Shown piece by piece: positions 48,033 to 57,192 of a DNA stretch of 64,000 nt. Below the pieces are notes generated by a model. That model was given only the letters and a program-made list of their open reading frames with translations, searched no databases and was not told where the DNA came from. The translations under genes were made by a program, and so were the position numbers. Position 1 is the first letter of the stretch. Every line of letters starts with the position of its first letter. The DNA comes from Bacteroidales bacterium Phil6 (lineage in GTDB: Bacteria > Bacteroidota > Bacteroidia > Bacteroidales > F082): contig NWBN01000022.1 of NCBI GenBank assembly GCA_002633315.1, positions 98,356 through 162,355 on the forward strand, read 5' to 3'.

Positions 48033-50420
48033 ATGAAACAACATCCTCTCTATACCAAGCCTTTCTGTAAGGTTTTCTTTAAACCTGCATTTAATACTGC
48101 TCCTGAAAATAATCTCGGTGCCGGCAATGTGGTTCATTTTAGAATATCTGCTCCACGTGTGGGAAAAGATTATGCTCTTGCCCTCATCGGCAATGCTGAT
48201 GTATTGGGAAAATGGGAGAAACCTTTGATAATGAGTAATAAAGATTATCCGATGTGGACGTTGGACTTGGAAAGGGACTCCTTGCCTGACAGAATAGAAT
48301 ATAAATATGTTATTGTAAATGTAAAGACAATGACAATTGCTACATGGGAGGACCGTTATAATAGAGTTGCTTATCTGCCTGATAATATTTCCTTTACCAT
48401 AGAAGATTACGATTTTTGTTATCCTTTGGGCAATTGGAAAGGTGCCGGTGTCGCTGTGCCGGTGTTTTCGCTTCGTAACAAATTCAGTTTTGGCATCGGT
48501 GAGTTTTCCGACCTTAAATTGTTAGGCAAATGGTGCGCTTCTACAGGTTTGAAGATGATACAGATTCTTCCTGTCAACGATACAACGACAAATCGCGGCT
48601 GGAATGACTCGTATCCTTATAAATCTATATCAACCAATGCTTTACATCCTATCTACCTAAACCTGTCGCAGATGGGCACTCTCCATGATGAAAAAGATAA
48701 ACTTTATTTCGAGACTGCAAGAAAAACGCTTAATGCTCTCGATTTTGTGGATTATCCTTCCGTGATGCGTTATAAGGAGGAATATTTTAAAAAGATATTT
48801 GAACAGACATGGAGTGAGGTTAAGAATAATGCAGATTATATTGATTTTTATGATGATAATAAACAATGGCTGAAACCATACGCTGTTTTCTGCTATTTGA
48901 GAGATACTTTCGGAACGGCAGATTTTTCTAAATGGAAAGACTTTGCAACATACGATGAGAAGGTCGTGGATATGCTTTGTTCGGAAACCAATAAGTTTTA
49001 CAACGAGATTGCCATACATTTCTTCTTGCAATATCATCTCGACAGACAACTCCATGATGCCGTTGAATATCTTCATTCTTTGAATGTTGTGTTAAAAGGC
49101 GATATGCCCATAGGTATCAGTCGCTACAGTGTGGAGGCATGGACTGAGCCTTCTCTCTTCAAACTCAACATGCAGGCTGGTGCCCCTCCGGATGCTTTCG
49201 CTTTTGAGGGACAGAACTGGGGCTTCCCTACCTATAACTGGAATGCCATGGAAAATGATGGCTTTCAATGGTGGTCGAACAGAATTAAACAACTTGACAA
49301 ATATTTCGACGCTTTTAGAATAGACCATATTCTCGGATTCTTCCGTATATGGGAGATTCCTTTTGAATTTACACAAGGGGTGATGGGCCATTTTTGTCCC
49401 GCTTTGCCATATACTGTAGATGAATTGAATTATAATGGATTGAATTTCGATGTTGACAGAATGACTAAACCGTATATACGCGGTTATTTCTTATACGACT
49501 TTTTCGGAGATTTTACCGAAGAGGTTAAGAATACTTGTCTGTTAAATGTTTATGATGATGTTTTTGTCTTAAAACCGGAGTTTGACACACAACGCAAGAT
49601 ATCGGACTTTTTTAATGGCTCTGATGATAAGTCGTTGAGAATAAGAAATGGTTTGATTTCATTGGCAGGACAAGTGCTTTTCGTTGAAGATCCTTATTCT
49701 GAACAACCGTCGTATCACCCCAGAATATCTTTACAATATACTTATTCTTATCGTGATTTGCCTGATTATCAGAAGAATATTATTAACAGACTTTATGATG
49801 ATTTTTTTTATCGTCGGCATGAGATATTTTGGAAAGAAGAAGCTTTAAGAAAGTTGCCGGTGATGATTCAGAATGGTGGTATGCTGGTATGCGGCGAAGA
49901 CCTCGGCATGTTGCCGGATACTGTTAAAGATGTGATGCAGCAACTTAACATTCTTAGTCTCGAGGTGCAACGTATGCCTAAAAATGTCAATGACGCTTTT
50001 GTCAATCCTTTGCATAACCCTTATCTAAGTGTCGATACTACCTCGACACATGATATGTCAACATTGAGAGGCTGGTGGGAGGAGAATGGTTCTTTGTCGA
50101 ATAAATTTTATCATGAGATGCTGCATCATAGTGAAGGCGCGCCTTTTTTTGCAGAACCGGAGGTGTGCCGTGAAATAATATCTCAACATTTACGTTCATC
50201 TTCAATGTGGGTGATAATCCCGATACAGGATTATTTGTCCATGGATGGAGAATTGAGATGGTCGCAAACACGAAAAGAACAAATAAACGACCCGGCAAAT
50301 CCTGATAATCACTGGTGTTATAGGATGTTTCAGGATATTAATGATTTGTTGGATGATGATGATTTCAACGGTTTATTATTTGAAATGGTTGATTCGTCGG
50401 GACGAAATTCGGATTATTGA
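48033..50420 (+). CDS. malQ: 4-alpha-glucanotransferase (amylomaltase) with starch-binding domain
   Basis: GH77 enzyme disproportionating alpha-1,4-glucans, 795 residues. An N-terminal CBM20-like domain (about 30-130: VVHFRISAPRVGKDYALALI, GNADVLGKW) precedes the GH77 barrel. Catalytic signatures: DAFRIDHILGFFRIWEIP (nucleophile Asp), VCGEDLGMLPDTV (acid/base Glu) and TSTHDMSTLRGWW. Relatives with two CBM20 domains exist; only one is evident here. The longer frame starts at 48009 inside the terminator hairpin, so the ATG at 48033 is chosen. A HAD phosphatase related to phosphoglucomutases follows after 6 nt, consistent with maltodextrin metabolism. Confidence 0.93.
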   Translation: MKQHPLYTKPFCKVFFKPAFNTAPENNLGAGNVVHFRISAPRVGKDYALALIGNADVLGKWEKPLIMSNKDYPMWTLDLERDSLPDRIEYKYVIVNVKTMTIATWEDRYNRVAYLPDNISFTIEDYDFCYPLGNWKGAGVAVPVFSLRNKFSFGIGEFSDLKLLGKWCASTGLKMIQILPVNDTTTNRGWNDSYPYKSISTNALHPIYLNLSQMGTLHDEKDKLYFETARKTLNALDFVDYPSVMRYKEEYFKKIFEQTWSEVKNNADYIDFYDDNKQWLKPYAVFCYLRDTFGTADFSKWKDFATYDEKVVDMLCSETNKFYNEIAIHFFLQYHLDRQLHDAVEYLHSLNVVLKGDMPIGISRYSVEAWTEPSLFKLNMQAGAPPDAFAFEGQNWGFPTYNWNAMENDGFQWWSNRIKQLDKYFDAFRIDHILGFFRIWEIPFEFTQGVMGHFCPALPYTVDELNYNGLNFDVDRMTKPYIRGYFLYDFFGDFTEEVKNTCLLNVYDDVFVLKPEFDTQRKISDFFNGSDDKSLRIRNGLISLAGQVLFVEDPYSEQPSYHPRISLQYTYSYRDLPDYQKNIINRLYDDFFYRRHEIFWKEEALRKLPVMIQNGGMLVCGEDLGMLPDTVKDVMQQLNILSLEVQRMPKNVNDAFVNPLHNPYLSVDTTSTHDMSTLRGWWEENGSLSNKFYHEMLHHSEGAPFFAEPEVCREIISQHLRSSSMWVIIPIQDYLSMDGELRWSQTRKEQINDPANPDNHWCYRMFQDINDLLDDDDFNGLLFEMVDSSGRNSDY

Positions 50421-50426
50421 AATGAG

Positions 50427-51062
50427 ATGAGAAAATTTGCTGTATTGTTTGATTTGGATGGTACTTTGCTCGATACTGAGTGTCAATATTCAACATTTTG
50501 GGAGTCGCAATGTTTGAAATATCATAATGATAAGGATATTGCATTGCAGATAAAAGGCACTACGTTGAAAAGTATTGTCACACGTTATTTTTCTTTTGAC
50601 GAGAAAGTTACAAAACAAGTGCTTGAAGACCTGTATGACTTTGAATCTAAGATGACTTTTCCTTTTGTGAAAGGGGCAGATAGATTTATTAAAGAATTGA
50701 ATGATAATGATATACCTGTTGCTGTCGTAACAAGTTCCGATATGAATAAAATGAAAAATGTCTTTACAGCACATCCTGATTTTAAAGATTTGTTTGACGT
50801 TTTTCTGATGGCTGAGGATTATACTGAAAGCAAACCTTCTCCAGAATGTTTTCTTGTTGCAGCTGAACGACTTGGAGTTATGCCACAAGACTGTTTTGTT
50901 TTTGAGGATTCCGAACTCGGCATTGAGGCAGGTAACCGTGCCGGCATGACAGTGATCGGTTTGTCAACAACTTTGCCTGTAGAATTTGTGTCAAGTCGGG
51001 TGAAACTGTGTATCCCTGACTTCGAAAATATCAGTATTGAAAAACTAATGTCTCTAAAATAA
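50427..51062 (+). CDS. HAD-superfamily phosphatase/phosphomutase
   Basis: 211 residues, HAD subfamily IA with a helical cap (beta-phosphoglucomutase-like). Motif I FDLDGTLLDTE (nucleophile Asp about residue 9), motif II VVTSSD (about 99), motif III Lys in ESKPSPECFLVAAERLG, motif IV VFEDSELGIEAGNRAGM. The substrate is unknown; placement between malQ and deoC suggests a sugar phosphate. Confidence 0.9.
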   Translation: MRKFAVLFDLDGTLLDTECQYSTFWESQCLKYHNDKDIALQIKGTTLKSIVTRYFSFDEKVTKQVLEDLYDFESKMTFPFVKGADRFIKELNDNDIPVAVVTSSDMNKMKNVFTAHPDFKDLFDVFLMAEDYTESKPSPECFLVAAERLGVMPQDCFVFEDSELGIEAGNRAGMTVIGLSTTLPVEFVSSRVKLCIPDFENISIEKLMSLK

Positions 51063-51070
51063 ATATCGAT

Positions 51071-51916
51071 ATGAATTTTCACGATTATGATTATTCCGAA
51101 AGTGTTCTTGTCGAAAGAATAAACACTATATTGAAAAGACAAAAAGAAAACGATGACAGAAAGAGATCTCTTGAAACGGTTTTCCAATGTATTGACTATA
51201 CAACTTTAGAGGGCTCTGACAATCAAGATAAAATCAATGCTTTTTGTGCTAAAGCAATGTCGTTCGGCAATAATCCACTTCATCTGTCGCTGCCTGCTGT
51301 TTGCATTTACAGTCCTTTCGTAAGACAGGCAAAGGTATTATTGAAGGATAGTGGCATAAAGGTTGCTACTGTTGCATGTGCTTTCCCTTCAGGACAAATG
51401 CCTCTTGACTTGAAAATCAAAGAGGTGGAATATTGTGTCGAGGAAGGTGCTGATGAAGTCGATATGGTAATATCGAGAGGACCTTTTCTTGCCGGCAATT
51501 ATGATGATGTTTATAATGAGATATGTGCTGTTCGTGAGGTGTGCAAATGTCCTGTCCATCTTAAAGTCATTCTTGAAACGGGTGAGCTGAAGACTGTCGC
51601 CAATATCAGAAAGGCAAGCGAGCTCGCTATTATGGCAGGCGCCGATTTTATCAAGACTTCTACAGGCAAGATAGCCGATGCTGCAACGCCTCTTGCTGCC
51701 GTTGTTATGATTGACACAGTAAAAGAATATTATGACAATACAGGAATAATGATAGGCTTTAAACCCGCAGGCGGTATGAAAACTGTAGATGAAGCTTTGA
51801 CTTATTATTATTTGGTGAGAGATATTCTCGGAGACAAATGGCTAAACAGCAAGTACTTCCGTATAGGCACAAGTCGTCTTGCCGACAAGGTGCAGGAAGA
51901 AATAATGGCTTTATGA
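51071..51916 (+). CDS. deoC: Deoxyribose-phosphate aldolase
   Basis: Cleaves deoxyribose 5-phosphate to glyceraldehyde 3-phosphate and acetaldehyde; class I aldolase, 281 residues. An N-terminal extension of about 40 residues precedes the barrel. LKVILETGEL (about 158-167) holds the proton-relay Lys and GADFIKTSTGK (about 194-204) the Schiff-base Lys; GFKPAGGMKTVDEAL follows. Last intact gene of the malQ run, 8 nt after the HAD gene. No clear terminator was found in the AT-rich DNA behind it. Confidence 0.96.
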   Translation: MNFHDYDYSESVLVERINTILKRQKENDDRKRSLETVFQCIDYTTLEGSDNQDKINAFCAKAMSFGNNPLHLSLPAVCIYSPFVRQAKVLLKDSGIKVATVACAFPSGQMPLDLKIKEVEYCVEEGADEVDMVISRGPFLAGNYDDVYNEICAVREVCKCPVHLKVILETGELKTVANIRKASELAIMAGADFIKTSTGKIADAATPLAAVVMIDTVKEYYDNTGIMIGFKPAGGMKTVDEALTYYYLVRDILGDKWLNSKYFRIGTSRLADKVQEEIMAL

Positions 51917-52051
51917 CAAGAATGTCATATTGTCCGGATGGCTTAACAGTGAAATATACCTGACTTTTCGGATTTGACATGAAAATGTTTATTCCGGATT
52001 TTAGAAATTATAATGTAAATGGTATATCAATAGGATTTTATTTAAGGCTGA

Positions 52052-52752
52052 AGATTTAGGCGTTTAGATGAAAATGGGAGAAGAATATTTGTAACATTTG
52101 AATTTAATGAGAATGGACGTTTAAAATCAGATTTAAAAATTGGTGTCCAGAATAGCCATGATGTCAAAAAATGTTTAAATCCTGATAAGGAGACACAAAA
52201 CAAGAATGACGACCCTTTTCAAAATAAATATCGCATTCCGACAGCGCTTGCCGTATGACATGATTATAACCATGGGATATATTTTGGACGATATGTACAG
52301 CAAACCGGATGCATTATTTAGGAGAAATTGCAGATAGTGAAATGCTGTTGTCTGAAATTGGCAGGATAGCAACGGAAAATTTACAGAACGTTGCAGCACA
52401 TCATCCGTATGTAGAAGTTCCGTTATTCGTGGTAATGCCGAATCACATCCATCCAATTGTAATTATTGATGAATCAATAACCAAATGCGTAGAGACGCGG
52501 CGCGCCACGTCTCTATGTGGAATGAATCATATATCAGATATTAAAAATGGACGTGGATTATTATCTGTTGTTGTAGGAGGATTGAAATCTGCCATCACAA
52601 AAATATCGAACCAACAAATGATTCCTTTTGCTTGGCAATCTCGTTTTTACGACCATATTATACGTAATCATAATGAATTGAACAGTATTTTTGAATACAT
52701 AAAAAACTATATTGACAATCGGCAAACTGATAAATTGAATAAATCGGAATAA
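52052..52752 (+). pseudogene. Degraded RAYT (REP-associated tyrosine transposase, Y1 family)
   Basis: The C-terminal 147 codons (52309-52752) are an open frame with the HUH motif as VVMPNHIHPIVII, LKSAITKIS, and the conserved WQSRFYDHIIRNHNELNSIF segment. The N-terminal part is spread over other frames: NKYRIPTA in one (to about 52247), RLPYD in a second, DYNHGIYF back in the first and TICTANRMHYLGEI in the third. Together they read like an intact RAYT N-terminus with two or three frameshifts plus a TGA. An in-frame 65-codon stretch lies ahead of it (52058-52252; e.g. RRIFVTFEFNENGRLKSDLK), with no start codon. I infer a dead gene; the frameshift reconstruction is mine. Confidence 0.75.
52490..52515. 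repeat. REP-like palindrome inside the RAYT coding region
   Basis: 26-bp palindrome with one mismatched pair: arms TAGAGACG (52490-52497) and CGTCTCTA (52508-52515) around the self-complementary core GGCGCGCC (52499-52506). It is locally very GC-rich against AT-rich surroundings and is read through in frame as CVETRRATSL. RAYT proteins process such palindromes, so its presence inside the gene is notable. Confidence 0.85.
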
Positions 52753-53055
52753 TTATTTCACACTTCAACGAACATACTCTCTAAACGTTTAATATTGAAT
52801 TGTTATTGAATGAAGGTTATATTTTATATCAATTGAAAATAAATCTGTTGGTTCACTGTATTGTGTTCTGTCATTTTCGAGCTTACAAAAGGTAAAACGC
52901 CGGATGGTTCACAAATCAACTGCCGTGTCACCGATTTCATGTATTTAGGATACAATCAGGATACATGATGGATACAAATTGGATACATCAAGGATACAAA
53001 AAGGATACATCTACACTCTGAATGTTGATATTTCTTTTTCTTGTACAGATATTGT
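52753..53055. other. Convergent intergenic region between RAYT relic and lysC
   Basis: About 300 bp without a supported gene. A frame of about 40 codons ending at the TGA near 52968 (with FELTKGKTPDGSQINC) could be another gene relic but has no recognisable family. The right third is occupied by the GGATACA array. Confidence 0.4.
52948..53009. repeat. Six GGATACA heptamers at an exact 11-bp period
   Basis: GGATACA begins at 52948, 52959, 52970, 52981, 52992 and 53003. The 4-nt spacers differ (atca, tgat, aatt, tcaa, aaaa) and are mostly A/T. Heptamers are identical while spacers vary, which is not what slippage of a simple 11-mer would give. It lies 3' of both flanking genes. Confidence 0.95.
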
Positions 53056-54339
53056 TTATAATGTTTTTTCTGCTTCAAGCACAAGTTGAAGCGAGAGACG
53101 GTTGCGCTGCTCCAGAAGTATCTTTCTGTTTCCTACAAAGTCTTTTTCCAAGCCTTCTTTATAATGTCGTATGGTAAACAACTGTAAGTCGTTGTTGTAT
53201 CTCACCTTGAAGATGGAAGACAGTGCAGCGGTGAGTTTGGAAAGTTTTCTGTCGTCTTTGTCATAGCATATTGTCAATGCCAAAGCTGATGTCTGAATCA
53301 GGTTGGCATGTATGTCGAATTCATCGAGAGTTCTGAACAGAAAAGACAGGTTGTTCTCATTCATGAAAGAGAAGTCGTTGGGAGAAATGCTGATGAGTGT
53401 CTGTTTGTCTTTTACTATATATGATGCCACATAATTGATATAATCCTTGCTTCCGTCAATAGTTGTAGGTTCGAGGCTGCTATTCAGGAAACAGCGGACA
53501 TATAGAGGTATGTTTTTGTTTTGTAGCGGTTTGATGGTTTTGGGGTGTATCACTGATGCTCCATAGAATGACAGTTCAATGGCTTCGGAATATGACAAGT
53601 GCGGTATTTTCTGTGTTATCGGAAAGCGTTTGGGGTCTGCATTGCGTATTCCATCGACATCTTTCCATATTGTCAATGACTCAGCATCGAGCAGATTGGC
53701 AAATATGGCAGCGCTGAAGTCGGAGCCTTCTCTGCCTAAGGTTACCGTGGTATATGGTTTTTCCGATGCACCAATAAAACCTTGTGTTATATACAGTGTG
53801 CCGTCGTGTTCTTCATTAAGTTTTTCTATTCTGATGCGACATTCGTCCCAGTCAGGGTTGGCAGCTCTGAAACGGTGGTCGGTGATTATATAACTTCTTG
53901 CATCGAGAAGTTTGTTTGTCATACCTTGGTCATTAAGATATGCCGATATTATGGCAGTGGAAATCAACTCTCCGTAACAAACAGTCTGATCATATTGGTA
54001 GTCATAGTCATATCCCGTGTCTTGCAGTTTAAGATAAAGTTCTAACATCAGATTGGTGACGGTATCGAATACAGGATGTTCGGTATTGCCTTCGAAAAGT
54101 TCGGTCATGATAGTCTCGTGATAAGATGTTATCTCGCTAATGGCATCTACACCGAGATGACCGTCGGCACTACGGAATCTTTCCAATGCCTTTTCTATTG
54201 CGTTGGTGGTCTTTCCCATGGCGGAGATAACGAGTATGGTATCTTTGATATCTTCTTCACGGAGGATCTTAGTCATGTTACGTACAGCTTCTGCATCTTT
54301 TACAGAGGCGCCGCCGAATTTGAAAACTTTTTTTATCAT
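53056..54339 (-). CDS. lysC: Aspartate kinase (monofunctional)
   Basis: Phosphorylates aspartate, first step to Lys/Thr/Met and diaminopimelate. About 427 residues: KVFKFGGASVKDAEAV at the N-terminus, the FIGASEKPYTTVTLGREGSDFSAA motif (about 205-230), and C-terminal ACT domains starting near TLISISPNDFSF. The frame extends to a TTG at 54345, but the ATG at 54339 (MIKKVFKFGG) is the family start. It lies 46 nt after the S4 protein gene, at the end of the era-der run; cotranscription is possible. Confidence 0.93.
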   Translation of the reverse strand: MIKKVFKFGGASVKDAEAVRNMTKILREEDIKDTILVISAMGKTTNAIEKALERFRSADGHLGVDAISEITSYHETIMTELFEGNTEHPVFDTVTNLMLELYLKLQDTGYDYDYQYDQTVCYGELISTAIISAYLNDQGMTNKLLDARSYIITDHRFRAANPDWDECRIRIEKLNEEHDGTLYITQGFIGASEKPYTTVTLGREGSDFSAAIFANLLDAESLTIWKDVDGIRNADPKRFPITQKIPHLSYSEAIELSFYGASVIHPKTIKPLQNKNIPLYVRCFLNSSLEPTTIDGSKDYINYVASYIVKDKQTLISISPNDFSFMNENNLSFLFRTLDEFDIHANLIQTSALALTICYDKDDRKLSKLTAALSSIFKVRYNNDLQLFTIRHYKEGLEKDFVGNRKILLEQRNRLSLQLVLEAEKTL

Positions 54340-54385
54340 CTCCAACTGTTATTGTCATGTTAACAACGGCAAAACTGTAATAAAA

Positions 54386-54772
54386 TTACTGTTCTGCATT
54401 TTTCAGTTTATCCATCATACGTCTGTCTTTCTTGGTAGGACGACCGCTGCCTTTGTCGCGGTATTCGCTTTTGTAGGCACGCATGAATTCTATGCGTTCG
54501 TATTCCTCTGCCGGTGTCAAGTCGGTGTAAACTTCCGGCACCAACTTGGGAGAGACACGGTTTTTCGGTATGCTTTTGACTTGTACAGTCTTGTGAAGTT
54601 GTCCGAGATGTACTTCTATCACCTCATCTGTTTTGATGGTATGAGAAGGTTTCATGGAAATGTCGTTTATTTTCACCTTACCGCTTTTACAGGCATCGGA
54701 GGCAAGGGTACGTGTCTTGAAAAGTCGTGCGCACCACAACCATTTGTCAAGTCTCAGTTCTTCGTCATTCAT
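54386..54772 (-). CDS. hslR: S4-domain RNA-binding protein, Hsp15-like
   Basis: 128 residues with an N-terminal S4 RNA-binding domain (RLDKWLWCARLFKTRTLASDACKSGKVKIN, about 7-36) and a basic tail (YRDKGSGRPTKKDRRMMDKL), the Hsp15 layout. Hsp15 rescues stalled 50S subunits carrying nascent chains. It begins 2 nt after the der stop, so coupling with der is likely. Confidence 0.92.
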   Translation of the reverse strand: MNDEELRLDKWLWCARLFKTRTLASDACKSGKVKINDISMKPSHTIKTDEVIEVHLGQLHKTVQVKSIPKNRVSPKLVPEVYTDLTPAEEYERIEFMRAYKSEYRDKGSGRPTKKDRRMMDKLKNAEQ

Positions 54773-54774
54773 AG

Positions 54775-56082
54775 TTATTTCTCTCTGAAAAACAATTGAA
54801 TGGGGACACCGTGGAAATTCCAGTTTTCTCGTATCTTGTTCTCGAGGAAACGGCTGTAAGGCTCTTTGATGTCTTTGGGCAGGTTGCAGAAAAAAATGAA
54901 CTGCGGAGTGGGACTTTTCAGCTGTGTGATATATTTTATCTTGATATATCTCCCGCGTGAGGCAGTCTGTTGAGGAGCATTGTTGATGATTTCCAACATG
55001 GTATCATTCAGTTCGCGTACCGGTATTTTACGTTCTCTGTTTTCATAAACCTTGTGAAGAGTCTCAAGAACCTTAAAAGTCCTTTGTCGGTTGATGGCAG
55101 AGGTGAAGATGATGGGGTAGTCGGTGAATGGTGCAGTGTGTTCCCTTATGTTTTTTTCAAAAGAAAGATGGGTGTTGGAATCTTTATCTATGAGATCCCA
55201 TTTGTTGACGACAATGACAAGACCTTTTTTGTTTTTTTCTATGAGACGTAAGATGTTCATGTCTTGTGCCTCAAAACCCTGCGTGGCATCTATTATGAGA
55301 GCGGCTACATCACATTCTTCTATGGCGCGTATGGAACGCATGACGGAATAAAACTCTATATTTTCAGTCACCTTGCTTTTTTTACGCAATCCGGCGGTGT
55401 CAACAAGAATGAAGTCCATGCCGAAAGCATTGAAACGTGTGTTGTTGCTGTCGCGTGTGGTGCCGGCTATGTCGGTCACAATGTAACGTTCTGTACCGAG
55501 GAAAGCATTTATCATTGAAGACTTGCCCACATTGGGACGTCCTACTACGGCAAAACGCGGCAATCCGGAATAATCTTCGGTGTTGTCGTTGGGAAGATAT
55601 TTTATCACTTCGTCGAGCAACTCGCCCGTACCTGTGCCTGTCATTGCGGAAAATGGGAATATCTCGCCGAGACCGAGGGCGTAAAATTCTGATGCATCGT
55701 TGTATTTGCTCGGTATATCAGTCTTGTTGACAGCGAGAATGACATTTTTCTTTGTCTTGCGAAGTACGGTGGCGACATCTTCGTCCAAGACATGTATGCC
55801 CTCTTGTCCGTCAACGACAAAGATAATGACATCGGCTTCATCAATGGCGAGGTCCACTTGTTTTCTTATTTCCTCTTCGAAGATGTCATCAGAGCCGACG
55901 ACATAACCGCCCGTGTCAATGATGGTGAATGTCTTTCCGCACCAGTCGCTGTGTCCGTAATGTCTGTCACGAGTTACGCCGCTGGTCTCTTCCACAATAG
56001 CCTGTCGTGTCTTTACCAATCTGTTGAATAATGTCGATTTGCCGACATTGGGCCTTCCTACTATAGCAACAATATTACTCAT
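54775..56082 (-). CDS. der: Ribosome biogenesis GTPase Der (EngA)
   Basis: Tandem GTPase needed for 50S assembly, 435 residues. First G domain: [14 protein letters not shown] (about 8-21), DTGGY and NKTD; second G domain: [15 protein letters not shown] (about 180-194), DTAGL and NKWD (about 293); C-terminal KH-like domain ending FFREK. Immediately upstream of hslR and 30 nt after era. Confidence 0.97.
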   Translation of the reverse strand: MSNIVAIVGRPNVGKSTLFNRLVKTRQAIVEETSGVTRDRHYGHSDWCGKTFTIIDTGGYVVGSDDIFEEEIRKQVDLAIDEADVIIFVVDGQEGIHVLDEDVATVLRKTKKNVILAVNKTDIPSKYNDASEFYALGLGEIFPFSAMTGTGTGELLDEVIKYLPNDNTEDYSGLPRFAVVGRPNVGKSSMINAFLGTERYIVTDIAGTTRDSNNTRFNAFGMDFILVDTAGLRKKSKVTENIEFYSVMRSIRAIEECDVAALIIDATQGFEAQDMNILRLIEKNKKGLVIVVNKWDLIDKDSNTHLSFEKNIREHTAPFTDYPIIFTSAINRQRTFKVLETLHKVYENRERKIPVRELNDTMLEIINNAPQQTASRGRYIKIKYITQLKSPTPQFIFFCNLPKDIKEPYSRFLENKIRENWNFHGVPIQLFFREK

Positions 56083-56112
56083 AATATATATTTTCCTTTA
56101 ATATAATGTATG

Positions 56113-56994
56113 TTATGTCTCATAACCGAAGTGTCGCAGTTCATCTTCATTGTCTCTCCAGTCTTTATCGACTTTCACTTTTAGGTCGAGGTATATCTTT
56201 TTGCCTGTAAATTCTTCAATGTCGGCACGTGCCATGATGCCGGTCTTTTTTATGGCAGAGCCGCCTTTGCCGATAAGTATGGCTTTTTGTGATTCCCTGG
56301 CAGCATAAATGGTGGCTATAATGTTGATCATCTTGTTGGTTTCTTCGTATGCATCTACAGCAACTTCCACGGAATAAGGTATCTCCTGTTTATAGTTCAA
56401 CAAAATCTTTTCCCTTATAATCTCCGTGATGAAGAATCGCATGGAACGGTCTGTCAACTCGTCTTTGGGGAAGTAAGGCGGACTGAACGGCAGTTTCTCC
56501 AAGATACAGTCGAATATATGTTTTACGTTGGCATGATGCAAGGCTGAAACGGGGAATACAGTGCATCCGGGCAATGTCTCATTCCAGAAATTTACTGCGG
56601 TCGCGACATCTTCCTGGTTTGATAAATCGATCTTGTTAAGTAAAACAAAAACAGGTACTTCCATTTTTTTGAGACGTTCAACCGTAGGCTCATCGATTTT
56701 TTTGTCTGTGATATCTACCACATACAATATTAAATCAGCATCTATGAAAGCGACATTCACAAACTGATTCATAATCTCATGCATTTTGTATGCAGGATTT
56801 TTTATTATGCCGGGAGTATCGGAAAAGACAATTTGAAAGTCGTCGCCATTCACTATTCCGAGTATTCTGTGCCTTGTTGTCTGTGCCTTTGAGGTGATGA
56901 TAGATATCTTTTCTCCAACAAGGTCATTCATTAAAGTCGATTTACCGACATTAGGTTTTCCTATAATATTGACATAACCAGCTTTATGATTCAT
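56113..56994 (-). CDS. era: GTPase Era
   Basis: Essential GTPase that checks the 16S rRNA 3' end during 30S maturation; about 293 residues. G1 [17 protein letters not shown]3 DTPGI, G4 NKID; C-terminal KH domain with IVTIYAARESQKAILIGKGGSAIKKTGI-type sequence. The ATG at 57021 is only 2 nt from the -7 element at 57023-57030, so it would lie at or before the transcription start; the ATG at 56994 (MNHKAGYVNIIG) is chosen. First gene of era-der-hslR(-lysC). Confidence 0.95.
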   Translation of the reverse strand: MNHKAGYVNIIGKPNVGKSTLMNDLVGEKISIITSKAQTTRHRILGIVNGDDFQIVFSDTPGIIKNPAYKMHEIMNQFVNVAFIDADLILYVVDITDKKIDEPTVERLKKMEVPVFVLLNKIDLSNQEDVATAVNFWNETLPGCTVFPVSALHHANVKHIFDCILEKLPFSPPYFPKDELTDRSMRFFITEIIREKILLNYKQEIPYSVEVAVDAYEETNKMINIIATIYAARESQKAILIGKGGSAIKKTGIMARADIEEFTGKKIYLDLKVKVDKDWRDNEDELRHFGYET

Positions 56995-57014
56995 AAAAAT
57001 TTTTTCAAAAAAAC

Positions 57015-57045
57015 TTGACATGCAAAGATAGTTTATTTATCTTTG
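57015..57045. promoter_or_regulatory. Mirror-image divergent promoters of era and tRNA-fMet
   Basis: The era -7 element (TATCTTTG on the minus strand, 57030-57023) and the tRNA -7 element (TATCTTTG on the plus strand, 57038-57045) form a perfect 8-bp inverted repeat with a 7-bp spacer. The tRNA promoter has a -33 TTG at 57015-57017, 20 nt upstream, which overlaps the era transcription start zone. The two promoters cannot easily be occupied at once. Confidence 0.8.
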
Positions 57046-57084
57046 CAGTCTGAAATAAAAAGGTAAATTTTTTTAAATTCATAT

Positions 57085-57158
<74 letters not shown>

Positions 57159-57163
57159 CAAGG

Positions 57164-57192
57164 GAAGTCGCAACGGGCGGCTTCTTTTTTTT
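57164..57192 (+). terminator. Terminator of tRNA-fMet
   Basis: 8-bp stem GAAGTCGC / GCGGCTTC (57164-57171 with 57177-57184, one G-U), 5-nt loop and eight T. Confidence 0.92.

Noticed and set aside
52948..53009. GGATACA array as a CRISPR array
   Set aside because: The repeat is 7 bp with 4-bp spacers, far below CRISPR sizes, and no cas genes are in the window.
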